This document shows, one piece after another, positions 45,454 through 53,355 of a stretch of DNA of 64,000 bases. The position numbers and the translations under genes are program-made. Numbering within the stretch: the stretch's first letter is position 1; the number at the start of each line of letters is the position of its first letter. The DNA comes from Streptomyces violaceusniger Tu 4113 (GTDB lineage Bacteria > Actinomycetota > Actinomycetes > Streptomycetales > Streptomycetaceae), in contig NC_015957.1 in assembly GCF_000147815.2 (NCBI RefSeq), forward strand, positions 7,068,001-7,132,000, written 5' to 3'. Below the pieces are notes generated by a model. That model had not been told where the DNA came from, ran no database searches, and saw only the letters and a program-made list of their open reading frames with translations.

Positions 45454-47319
45454 ATGAAGCAGAAGATGTGGCTGATGGTTCCGGGGGTGTGTGCGGTGGT
45501 ACTGGCCTCCGCCAACGGCGCCCTCGCGGCGGGTCCCGGGGGCGACGGCAACACGGTCCGGCAGGCCACGGACTGTCCCTCCACCAACAGCGGGCCGATC
45601 AATCCAGTCGTCTCCGACTCCCCTGGCGCCTCGGCCGACGTCGACCTCTCGGCCCGCTGCGGCAACTCCGTACGCAACAAGGGGAAGATGTCCGGCAATG
45701 CCGTCGATCAGTCCGCGCAGTGCGAAGCGGCCAACAGTGGATTGATCAACCCCCTCATCGAGGATTCCCCGGGTGCCTCGGCGGACTCCACCTTCTCGGC
45801 CGACTGCGGCAACGACCTGCGCAACAAGGGGGAGCTGACCAACAGCGCCGTCGGTCAGTCGGCGAAGTGCGACGCGACCAACAGTGGACTGATCAACCCC
45901 GAGATCACCGGTTCCCCGGGAGGCTCGGCGGACGCCACGTTCTCGGCCCGCTGCGACAACGACCTGCGCAACAACGGGAAACTGACCGACAGCGCCGTCG
46001 ATCAGTCCGCGGACTGCGACGCGACCAACACCGGCGCCCTCGATGACCCCGGTGTGGACCTGTCTCCGGGCGGTTCGGCGGACACCACGGTCGCGACACG
46101 GTGTGGCAACGACCTGACCAACCACGGCACGGTCCACGACAGCACCATCGGCCAGCAGGGCGAATGCGACGCCGCCAACACCGGCATGCTCAACCCCGAC
46201 CTGGGGGACTCCTCGCCCGGCGGCACGCTCGACACCCGGATCGTCGGCCGCTGCGACAACACGGTCGCCAACACCGGGACCGTGGAGCACAGCGACATCG
46301 GCCAGCGGGGCGACTGCGACGCGCTCAACGCCGGCGAGGTCAACACCGGCTTCAACGACGACTCCCCGGGCTCCTCGACGGACCTGGACGTGGCGGCCCG
46401 CTGCCATAACGATGTGGCCAACGACGGCCGGATGGACCGTGTCACCCTGGGCCAGAGCGACGCCTGCGACAGCTCCAACAGTGGTCTCTTCGGCGGCGGC
46501 GTCAGCGGCTCCCCAGGAGGCTCGGTGGACGCCACGTACACGGTCCGCTGCGACAACGACCTGCGCAACGAGGGACGCCTGACCGACAGCGCCGTCGATC
46601 AGTCCGCGGAGTGCGACGCGACCAACACCGGCGCTCTCGACGCCCCCGAGGTGTTGAACTCTCCAGGCGGTTCGGTCGACACCACGATCGAGGCCCGGTG
46701 CGGCAACACGCTGGCCAACCAGGGCACGGTCCACGACAGCACCTTCGGCCAGCGGGAGGAGTGCGACACCGCCAACAACGGGGACATCAACTCCGACGTG
46801 GGGCCCCTCTCGCCCGGAGCCACCTCCGAGACCCAGGTCTCCGGCCAGTGCGACAACAAGGTCACCAATGCCGGGGCGGTGGAGCACAGCGACATCGGCC
46901 AGCAGGGCGACTGTGACGCCGCCAACAACGGTGCCGTCGACACCGGCTTCAACATCACCTCCCCGGGCTCCTCGACGGACCTGGATGTGGCGGCCCAATG
47001 CCGCAACGACGTGGCCAACGACGGCCGCATGGAGCGCGTCGACCTGACCCAGAACGACACCTGCGACAGCTCCAACAACGGTCTCTTCGGTAACAGCCTC
47101 AACAATTCCCCGGGGGCGAGCGCCGACCTCACCACGCGTGTCGACTGCGACAACCAGGTGTCCAACAAGGGCCGGCTGCACGACGAGACCTTGGGCCAGG
47201 ACAACGGGTGCGCCGCCACCAACAACCAGGACATCGACCTCGCCATCATTGACCAGCCCGGTGCCGACGAGGACACCACCGTCGCGACGCGCTGCCGCAA
47301 CCTCGTCGACCGGAAGTAG
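45454..47319 (+). CDS. Secreted protein of twelve ~50-residue two-cysteine repeats, unrecognised family
   Basis: 621 residues. A signal peptide (MKQKMWLMVPGVCAVVLASA, then NGALA) is followed by a short Gly/Asp linker. Then come eleven full repeats and one partial repeat of 49-50 residues, starting at residue 41. The consensus is C-D-A-x-N-x-G, about 10 variable residues, S-P-G-x-S-x-D, about 7, R-C-x-N-x-L-x-N-x-G, about 8, G-Q. Each repeat has two Cys at fixed spacing (about 28 apart), so disulfides or metal links are likely. Repeats 3-6 (residues 139-337) and 7-10 (338-536) match with an exact period of 199 residues, showing a block duplication. The N-x-G and G-Q spacing recalls curli-type amyloid repeats and beta-solenoids, but no homology is claimed. 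It has no sortase motif. It stands alone with its own GGAG site. Confidence 0.85.
   Translation: MKQKMWLMVPGVCAVVLASANGALAAGPGGDGNTVRQATDCPSTNSGPINPVVSDSPGASADVDLSARCGNSVRNKGKMSGNAVDQSAQCEAANSGLINPLIEDSPGASADSTFSADCGNDLRNKGELTNSAVGQSAKCDATNSGLINPEITGSPGGSADATFSARCDNDLRNNGKLTDSAVDQSADCDATNTGALDDPGVDLSPGGSADTTVATRCGNDLTNHGTVHDSTIGQQGECDAANTGMLNPDLGDSSPGGTLDTRIVGRCDNTVANTGTVEHSDIGQRGDCDALNAGEVNTGFNDDSPGSSTDLDVAARCHNDVANDGRMDRVTLGQSDACDSSNSGLFGGGVSGSPGGSVDATYTVRCDNDLRNEGRLTDSAVDQSAECDATNTGALDAPEVLNSPGGSVDTTIEARCGNTLANQGTVHDSTFGQREECDTANNGDINSDVGPLSPGATSETQVSGQCDNKVTNAGAVEHSDIGQQGDCDAANNGAVDTGFNITSPGSSTDLDVAAQCRNDVANDGRMERVDLTQNDTCDSSNNGLFGNSLNNSPGASADLTTRVDCDNQVSNKGRLHDETLGQDNGCAATNNQDIDLAIIDQPGADEDTTVATRCRNLVDRK
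45868..47061 (+). repeat. Two tandem 597-bp blocks inside the repeat-protein gene
   Basis: Block 1 (45868-46464) and block 2 (46465-47061) each encode four 49-50-residue repeats in the same order, for example GTVHDSTIGQQGECDAANTG versus GTVHDSTFGQREECDTANNG, and SPGSSTDLDVAARCHNDVAN versus SPGSSTDLDVAAQCRNDVAN. Confidence 0.8.
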
Positions 47320-47434
47320 TCCCGGCACACCCGGCGGCCGTCCTGCGCCGGAGACCTCGGCGGCCGTACCTGGTGGTCCGATGCCGCCGGGGTCAGCGTG
47401 TCGGGGACCGGCCCCCGCGGGTCGATCGATCCCG

Positions 47435-49363
47435 TCAGTGGCCGTGGCCGCCACTGTGGCCGCCACCGCCGTGATCGGCACCGCCGTGGTCGTCGTGGTC
47501 GACGATCGTCCATGGGCGCATCAGGTCGTCGTCTTCGTGTTCGAGAATGTGGCAGTGGTGGACGTACGTCGCCGGGAGCTCGGTGCCACTGTCCGGAATC
47601 GACGCGATCGTGCCCGTCGGCGGGGTGAATTCCTCGATGAGGATTCTGGTCACCGTCTCCGGATAGGACTTGACGGTGTCCTTGTAGGACCGTGCCTCAT
47701 CCGGGTCCGCCGGAATCGGTGGGCCGGTGAGGTAGTTCACCAACACCGGTCGGTCCTCCGGTTTGCGGCCACCGTCGATCCACTTTTCGTAATCCGCCTG
47801 GTAGCCGGCCGCGTCGATCGGCTGCCTGTTCAGCACCTGGAAGTTGACGAGGTGGACATGCATCGGGTGTGCGTCGTGGTTGGGATTGATGTACTCCCAG
47901 ATCTCGGCCGAGCCCGCCTTGATGAAGTCCTGGGACGGTTCCATGAATGGCACCGCGTTGAGCGTCATGGTGCCGAAGAGCTTGTGCTGGTACAGCACCC
48001 ATTCGCGTCGACGGGTGTGCGGCTTCAGCTCGATGGGGGCGATCTCCGGCAGCTTGAGCTTCTTGGGCGGCGTCGTCTTGTCTCCGCCTCCGGACAATCG
48101 CTTGGTGACCTGGAATTGCATGATTTCCGAGATCTCCGGTCCATCGCCGCCGGGGAAGTGGACCGGCGCGTTGTAGTTCGTCAGCGTCACGTTCGTGCCC
48201 ATGGGCATCTGGCTGAAGTCGACGATCAGGTCGTACCGCTCGGCCGGCGAGATCAGGAAGTTCAGCATGGGCAATGGAGGACGGAAGCCGCCGTCGGTGC
48301 CGATCAGCCAGAACGGCAGTGTGGGCTGGGGCAGTACGTCCCTGAGAACGTCGAACTTCAGCCGCCAGAAGCGCGCGTTCGAAGCGTTGAGAATGCGCAG
48401 CCGGTAGCGTCGCGGCTCGACGGCCAGGAAGGGGTACGCCTTTCCATTGACGACCGGAGTGTCCTCGCCTTCCCGCTGGGTCATGGTGTAGGCGAGCGAG
48501 CCGTCCCGGCCGAAGGTCCGGTCCTGCAGGATGAGGGGGACCTCGAATTCGCCTTGCGGCAGCCCGAGCCGCTCGTCGGCGGGGTCACGAACGAGGTAGA
48601 GACCGGCAAGGCCCGCATAGACGTTGACGCTGGTCATCCCCATGCCGTGGTCGTGATACCAGAGCATGGCCGAACGCTCGTGATTGGTGTAGCCGGAGAT
48701 CGCTTCGTTGGCCTTGACCCGGCTCGGGTCCAGGGTGGAGTAGGACTCCGCGTGGAAGCCGTCCGGGCTGAACGACTGCAGCGGCATTCCGTCGGACTGC
48801 GGCGCTGTGAAACCGCCGTGCTGGTGCACGACGTTCCACACGTTGATATGCGGGGGAAAAGGCGGTTTGCTCTTGTAGGGAGGCGGAGCGATCGGGGTGA
48901 GCTGGGGATCCCCGCTGCGAATGGCGTCGATCACGAACTGGAACAGGTGGGTGGTCGGCAGCTCGTTGCGGTACTTGACGACCGTCGGGTGATCCTTGAT
49001 CACGCTGATCGTCGGCCCGAGATAGCCCATGCCGATCGCCCTGTGCGGATGGTGCGGATTCTTGGCCCAATAACCCCACACGGTCGCGGGCCCGAGATCC
49101 CGGTGGAAGCGCCACGAGCCCTGCCGCATCGTGATTTCGTAGTAGTCGGCGCCCGGATAGACGGAAGGGTCCGGGATGGCCGTCAGCGGCGTGGGCAGCG
49201 GGTCAACGTACTTCTCCAGCGGAGGGGTCTGCGTCACCGGGGTGTCCGCAGACCCTGTCCCATGAGCCGGCGACGCATACGCCCGCGCCCCCAGAACACC
49301 CTGCGGAATCATGGCCGCACTCCCCATGGCGCCGGCCATGAGGAAATTCCTTCGCCCAACCAT
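47435..49363 (-). CDS. Tat-exported multicopper oxidase (CotA/phenoxazinone-synthase-like)
   Basis: 642 residues. The ATG at 49363 gives a Tat leader (VGRRNFLMAGAMGSAAM). All copper-binding motifs are present: NVVHQHGGF, LWYHDHGMGMT, DAHPMHVHLVNFQ and YVHHCHILEHEDDDLM with the type-1 Cys and Met ligand. It should oxidise phenols, aminophenols or metals outside the cell with O2. The last 20 residues are His/Asp/Gly-rich (HDDHGGADHGGGGHSGGHGH), a likely metal-binding tail not required by the fold. It converges on the repeat-protein gene with 115 bp between. Confidence 0.92.
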   Translation of the reverse strand: MVGRRNFLMAGAMGSAAMIPQGVLGARAYASPAHGTGSADTPVTQTPPLEKYVDPLPTPLTAIPDPSVYPGADYYEITMRQGSWRFHRDLGPATVWGYWAKNPHHPHRAIGMGYLGPTISVIKDHPTVVKYRNELPTTHLFQFVIDAIRSGDPQLTPIAPPPYKSKPPFPPHINVWNVVHQHGGFTAPQSDGMPLQSFSPDGFHAESYSTLDPSRVKANEAISGYTNHERSAMLWYHDHGMGMTSVNVYAGLAGLYLVRDPADERLGLPQGEFEVPLILQDRTFGRDGSLAYTMTQREGEDTPVVNGKAYPFLAVEPRRYRLRILNASNARFWRLKFDVLRDVLPQPTLPFWLIGTDGGFRPPLPMLNFLISPAERYDLIVDFSQMPMGTNVTLTNYNAPVHFPGGDGPEISEIMQFQVTKRLSGGGDKTTPPKKLKLPEIAPIELKPHTRRREWVLYQHKLFGTMTLNAVPFMEPSQDFIKAGSAEIWEYINPNHDAHPMHVHLVNFQVLNRQPIDAAGYQADYEKWIDGGRKPEDRPVLVNYLTGPPIPADPDEARSYKDTVKSYPETVTRILIEEFTPPTGTIASIPDSGTELPATYVHHCHILEHEDDDLMRPWTIVDHDDHGGADHGGGGHSGGHGH

Positions 49364-49556
49364 TGTCTCCAGCCTTTCCCTCGCCTCAGGTAACGCCCAA
49401 AGGGATACAGGGCTGGTTCGGGACGTTGCCGCAGCGCGCCGGTCCGGTCCGGGATAGCCACTCATTGAGCCGATCTCAGCGGAAATTCGGTCGATATGAG
49501 GGCCGGGACGCCGGTCGGCCGGAGAGCGAACGGCGGGCGTCCCGGCCGGTGTGCGA

Positions 49557-50489
49557 TCAGGGAGCGATCAGGACGGTCTTGCCGGGCAGTCGCCCGGCCG
49601 CCGAATCCTCGTGCACCGCACGCGAATCGGCCGCCGGGCGGCGGTCGGCGATGTGGATGCGGAGCCGACCGTCGTCGACCCTGGCCACCAGCTCGGTCAA
49701 CTGGGTGGCGTCGCTGCGGACCCACAAGCTGGCGCTGCGTACCGAGCGGGCGGGGTCCTCCGGTATCGGGCCCGCTGTACTGGCTGCTACGCCGCCGTCG
49801 GCGACGTAGCGCGACAGTTGCGCGGCCTCCTCCTCGGTGCCGCGCACATGGTTCAGCAGAACCTCGAAGGGGCCACCCACCGCGGCGGGACCGGCGGCGA
49901 GATCGAGACGGCCGACGACCCGGGCGCCGTAGCCCTCAAGGCGCTCGGCGTGCCGCGGACTGGCCGCCGCGGTCACATGCGCCCCCGCCTCGACGGCGAG
50001 CTGGACCGCGAGACTGCCCACCGCACCCCCTGCCCCGTTGACCAGGACGGTCTGCCCGGGCTTCAGTTCGGCGAGCTCGAACAACACCTGCCAGGCCGAC
50101 AGGCCGGTAAGGGGCAGCGCCGCGGCGTCGACCAGGTCGATCGACCGGGGCGCCGCGGCCAGGGCCTCGGCCGGGGCGAGCACGTATTCGGCGGCCGCGC
50201 CCACGGCGTCGAGGGGCAGCATGGCCACGACCCGGTCGCCGACCGCCACGCCCGACACCTCGGCGCCGAGTTCGGCGACGGTGCCCGCCAAGTCGATCCC
50301 GGGCACATGCGGGAGAGCGATGGGGAGCATCGCGTTCAGGGCTCCGGCGCGGATGTGGTCGTCGACCGGGTTGAACGACGTGGCCGCCGCCCGCACCAGC
50401 ACCTGCCCGGTGTCGGGTACCGGACGCTCGATGTCCTCGTAGCGCAGGACCTCGCTGCTGCCGAAGCCGTGGTATCGCACTGCCTTCAT
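49557..50489 (-). CDS. NADP-dependent quinone-oxidoreductase-like enzyme (MDR family)
   Basis: 310 residues. MKAVRYHGFGSSEVLRYEDI is the standard start. Other marks are FNPVDDHIRAGAL, PHVPGIDLAGTVAELG and the NADP loop NGAGGAVGSLAVQLAVEAG. There are no structural-zinc Cys residues. AAGGGGA precedes the ATG. Upstream lies a GT-rich octamer repeat and, beyond it, three MarR-type palindromes next to the divergent MarR gene, so it is likely part of that regulon. Confidence 0.88.
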   Translation of the reverse strand: MKAVRYHGFGSSEVLRYEDIERPVPDTGQVLVRAAATSFNPVDDHIRAGALNAMLPIALPHVPGIDLAGTVAELGAEVSGVAVGDRVVAMLPLDAVGAAAEYVLAPAEALAAAPRSIDLVDAAALPLTGLSAWQVLFELAELKPGQTVLVNGAGGAVGSLAVQLAVEAGAHVTAAASPRHAERLEGYGARVVGRLDLAAGPAAVGGPFEVLLNHVRGTEEEAAQLSRYVADGGVAASTAGPIPEDPARSVRSASLWVRSDATQLTELVARVDDGRLRIHIADRRPAADSRAVHEDSAAGRLPGKTVLIAP

Positions 50490-50508
50490 GGCATTTCCCC
50501 TTGTGTGT

Positions 50509-50541
50509 GTCGGTGTGTCGGTGTGTCGGTGTGTCGGTGTG
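50509..50541. repeat. 8-bp tandem repeat (TCGGTGTG, four copies) in a GT-rich tract
   Basis: It lies 20-50 bp before the oxidoreductase start, in its untranslated leader or promoter. Alternating purine-pyrimidine DNA of this kind can slip in replication or adopt a Z-form. Confidence 0.75.
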
Positions 50542-50635
50542 TTTTTGTGCGTGTCGGTGGTCAAGTGGCCGGCGCCTTCAGCCCATGCAGGTGCGGGGCG
50601 TTGCTCGTTCATGGGCGAGGCAAGCGCCGCCGTCC

Positions 50636-50778
50636 TCAATCCATCTGCACCGACCGCGTGGAGTTGCCCATCACCATGCGGTCGATGGCACTCACGGCGC
50701 TCCCGGGATCGGAGGCGGCGCCAACGGTGAGCAGCAGCGGAACGAAGTGCTCGGCCGTCGGGTAGGCGACCTCGGCAC
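50636..50778 (-). pseudogene. C-terminal remnant of a DODA-type (LigB-like) extradiol dioxygenase
   Basis: Reading leftward from the MarR operator, a frame encodes AEVAYPTAEHFVPLLLTVGA, then DPGSAVSAIDRMVMGN and a TGA at 50636-50638. The P-T-x-E-H-F-x-P-L-L motif with its His is the C-terminal signature of the 4,5-DOPA-dioxygenase family (about 260 residues normally). Only about 46 residues remain and there is no start. The remainder was probably deleted. Confidence 0.6.
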
Positions 50779-50780
50779 CC

Positions 50781-50804
50781 TTTGACTTGCCCAGGCAAGT
50801 CAAA
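50781..50804. promoter_or_regulatory. MarR operator 1 (perfect 11+11 inverted repeat)
   Basis: TTTGACTTGCC and its exact complement flank the central CA. It is the strongest of three related palindromes between the MarR gene and the leftward remnant/oxidoreductase. Confidence 0.78.
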
Positions 50805-50818
50805 GGTAACCGCGATTG

Positions 50819-50834
50819 AGTTGCCTGGGCAAGT
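50819..50834. promoter_or_regulatory. MarR operator 2
   Basis: Core TTGCC-TG-GGCAA (50821-50832), the same palindrome as operator 1, centred 34 bp downstream of it. Confidence 0.7.
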
Positions 50835-50840
50835 CATCTA

Positions 50841-50856
50841 AGTTGCCCAGGCAAGT
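50841..50856. promoter_or_regulatory. MarR operator 3
   Basis: Core TTGCC-CA-GGCAA (50843-50854), centred 22 bp (two helical turns) from operator 2 and just upstream of the MarR start, suggesting autoregulation. Confidence 0.72.
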
Positions 50857-50868
50857 AGGATGTGGGGT

Positions 50869-51342
50869 ATGGACACTTCGTCACCCTGGCTCGACGACAA
50901 CCAGCAAGAGCTATGGCAGGCCCTGCTCACCGTCGTCATCGCACTTCCGGCGGCCCTCGACCGTCAACTGCAACGAGATGCGGGCATCTCCAACTTCGAG
51001 TACGGCGTTCTGGCCCGGCTGTCCATGACCGACGAGGCCACGATGCGACTCAGCGACCTGGCCCGGGACTGCAACAGCACGCAGCCTCGCCTGTCGAAGG
51101 TGATGGACCGCTTCGAAGCCCGCGACTGGGTCGTCCGCCGACCCGACCCCACCGACGGCCGATACACCCTCGCCACACTGACCGACGCCGGCCGGCAGAA
51201 GGTCGTCGCGAGCGCACCGGAACACGTCGCGCAGGTGAAGCGACTCGTGTTCGATCCGCTCAGCGCCGCCCAACGCCGCCACCTCAGCGCCGCACTCACC
51301 CGCATCGCCGCCACCGTGCGCCAAGAACTCGATGGAGGGTGA
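50869..51342 (+). CDS. MarR family transcriptional regulator
   Basis: 157 residues (160 if the ATG at 50860 is used). Winged helix: FEYGVLARLSMTDEATMRLS, LARDCNSTQPRLSKVMDRFE and the wing WVVRRPDPTDGRYTLATLT. Three palindromes with core TTGCC-N2-GGCAA precede it. Homologues control oxidoreductase or dioxygenase genes divergent from them and respond to phenolic ligands. Its stop overlaps the GTG of the next frame. Confidence 0.9.
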   Translation: MDTSSPWLDDNQQELWQALLTVVIALPAALDRQLQRDAGISNFEYGVLARLSMTDEATMRLSDLARDCNSTQPRLSKVMDRFEARDWVVRRPDPTDGRYTLATLTDAGRQKVVASAPEHVAQVKRLVFDPLSAAQRRHLSAALTRIAATVRQELDGG

Positions 51343-51887
51343 CCCTCGTCCGACGCCCTGACGCCCTGGCGTTCCGCCGCACTCTGGACCCCAACCGGGG
51401 GGACGAGTTCCTGATGGGGCCGTCGCTGCGCGCGGAGGACCTGCCGCCCGAGCTCACCGGCCCGTGGAATGGACGGCATCTCGCCGGCGCGGGCAGTGAC
51501 AACCTCGTCCTGCCTCCCGAGGGGATCGTCGCGGCAAGCCTGCCGGCCGACCAGCGTGACGGTCTGGTGGAGCTGATCCGGGTCTATCTCGACCGCCTCC
51601 CGCCGCCACAGGCCGAGCGCACCCTGGCGCTCGTCCGTGCACACTTCGACCAGACACGGTTCGCCTGGCGCGGCGGCCGCGACGACGAGTGCGCCTTCTA
51701 CTACCGGATCCACTCCCCCGTGCTCCTGGTCGAGTACGACAACCATCCAGGTGTCTTCCTCACCCATCCCGAGCCCGCCCGCTACCACGTCCACACCATC
51801 GTGCGGGCGCCCAACGGCAACAACTACGGACGTGACCTCCTCGCCCAGCACTACCGGCTGCACCACGGAGGTCACCGACCCGGTTGA
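51339..51887 (+). CDS. C-terminal part of a DUF3500-like protein, probably 5' truncated
   Basis: 182 residues from a GTG overlapping the MarR stop. The second half shows ECAFYYRIHSPVLLVEYDNH, ARYHVHTIVRAPNGNNYGRD and LLAQHYRLHH, the C-terminal signature of DUF3500. Full members are 300 residues or more, and the N-terminal half (including the usual H-H-x-x-G region) is missing. The sequence near the start does not look like a normal N-terminus. It may be a remnant that has become attached behind the MarR gene. Confidence 0.65.
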   Translation: MTLVRRPDALAFRRTLDPNRGDEFLMGPSLRAEDLPPELTGPWNGRHLAGAGSDNLVLPPEGIVAASLPADQRDGLVELIRVYLDRLPPPQAERTLALVRAHFDQTRFAWRGGRDDECAFYYRIHSPVLLVEYDNHPGVFLTHPEPARYHVHTIVRAPNGNNYGRDLLAQHYRLHHGGHRPG

Positions 51888-51923
51888 CATCGCCGAGTCC
51901 GCCCATGGCCGTGGGCGGGGCTG

Positions 51924-53219
51924 CTACTTGTGTGCCGCGGTGATACCGGCTTCGAGCAGGCGACGCGCGGTGGCGGCGGCGTCCTCCAGAAGGTGTCGGC
52001 TGTCCGCGAGGAGGCGGCCGGCCCTGACGTGGTCGCGTCCGGCAACGGTGACGGTGTCGATGTGGGAGCGGTCCAGCTGCAGGACGACCGTGCTGTAGGG
52101 ATCGTGGACGGGGGCGACGTCGACCCGGTCGGCGCGCAGGACGAGGAGGTCGGCCTGCTTGCCGGGCGTGAGCGAGCCCGTACGGTCGGCCAGGCCGAGA
52201 GAACGGGCCCCGTCCAGGGTGGCCATGCGCAGCACGTCGCGCACGGTGATGCCACTGGCAGTGCCGGCCGTGTGGTGGGCGTGGCGGCCGGCCTGGTAGG
52301 CGGCGCGAAGCTGGGTGAACATGTCGGCGGCGACGGTGGCTTCGAAGTCCACGCTCAGGGTGACCGTCAGGTTCGGCTGAGCATGGGCGGGAGCGATCAC
52401 GGGGTAACCGAGCCCCATGATCATCTCGGTGGCGGGCGAGACGGAGATGCTGCCGCCGCTGTCGGCGATGACGGCCAGTTCCTCGGTGCTGAGGCCGTTG
52501 GCGTGAATGAAGGTGGTGCCGGGCAACAGGGCACCGATCTTCTGCAGATGGGCCGCTGACAGGCGGGGGGAGAAGTGCCGTGCGACCGGCACATCCAGGT
52601 CTCGTGCCAGAGCGGCGTTGGCCAGCTCGTCCTCATCGCTGCCGCCCTCCGTCACCAGCGCCATGGTGACCAGCGCATCCGAGTCCGCCGGCAACTGGCC
52701 GCGGACGCGACGTGCGTCGTCGGGCAGAACGGCCCCGTGCGCGAAGATCTGCGGAAGGCTCTTGCCGTAGGCGAACACGGCGCGGATTCCCGACTCCCGC
52801 AGAGCGGTGACCAGAGCGTCGCTGTGCTCTGGCGTGTTCTGGATATCGGAGACGTCCTGGATGGTGGTGACGCCGGAGGCGAGCGCGGCGCGGGCGCTGA
52901 GGAGATCGCCGGTGTACAGGTCGTGCGGCGTCATGGCGGGGCCGAACTCGCCGAGGATGTTGTCCATGGATTGCCGAAGGGTGTGGGCAGGGGCAATACC
53001 CCGCAGGATGGCCTGCCACATGTGGCGATGAGTGTCCACGAAGCCCGGGACGATGATGCGGCCGGTGGCGTCGACGACCTCGGCGCCGGCCGGCGCCTCC
53101 AGCACGGTACCGATCCGGACGATGCGGTCTCCCTCGATCAAGAGATCGCCGTTGTCGAAGTCCCCCAACGACTCATCCATGGTGAGCAGGCAAGCGTTGC
53201 GATAGAGGCGGATGGCCAC
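51924..53219 (-). CDS. Amidohydrolase-superfamily deaminase/chlorohydrolase-like enzyme
   Basis: 431 residues from a GTG at 53219 with AAGGAG 6 bp upstream. Metal ligands: DTHRHMWQ (HxH, ~residue 63), His in VARHFSPRLS and FIHANGLS, and Asp in LSVDFEATVAADMF. This is the cytosine/guanine-deaminase and triazine-hydrolase (AtzA/TrzN) branch, acting on amino- or chloro-substituted N-heterocycles or their ring-opened products. It lies downstream of a two-component monooxygenase on the same strand and may process its product (inference). Confidence 0.87.
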   Translation of the reverse strand: MAIRLYRNACLLTMDESLGDFDNGDLLIEGDRIVRIGTVLEAPAGAEVVDATGRIIVPGFVDTHRHMWQAILRGIAPAHTLRQSMDNILGEFGPAMTPHDLYTGDLLSARAALASGVTTIQDVSDIQNTPEHSDALVTALRESGIRAVFAYGKSLPQIFAHGAVLPDDARRVRGQLPADSDALVTMALVTEGGSDEDELANAALARDLDVPVARHFSPRLSAAHLQKIGALLPGTTFIHANGLSTEELAVIADSGGSISVSPATEMIMGLGYPVIAPAHAQPNLTVTLSVDFEATVAADMFTQLRAAYQAGRHAHHTAGTASGITVRDVLRMATLDGARSLGLADRTGSLTPGKQADLLVLRADRVDVAPVHDPYSTVVLQLDRSHIDTVTVAGRDHVRAGRLLADSRHLLEDAAATARRLLEAGITAAHK

Positions 53220-53355
53220 GTTGGCTCCTTGATCAGGATTCGGGGCGGTGCGTGTTCGGGCGCGGCGGCCGATCCCAACTCCGGTTCGGCGCATGGCGTA
53301 CGCGGGGAGAACGGGGTGTCGATCGGACGGGGGTGTCGATCGGCTCAGCGTCTTC

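Noticed and set aside
45454..47319. Chaplin or rodlin identity for the repeat protein
   Set aside because: Chaplin domains are about 40 hydrophobic residues with a different Cys spacing, and rodlins lack this repeat; the sequence words do not match.
44671..47481. 936-codon open frame antisense to the repeat-protein gene
   Set aside because: It is open only because GC-rich codons of the real gene leave few stops on the other strand. Only its last ~175 codons (the NTF2-like gene) have family motifs.
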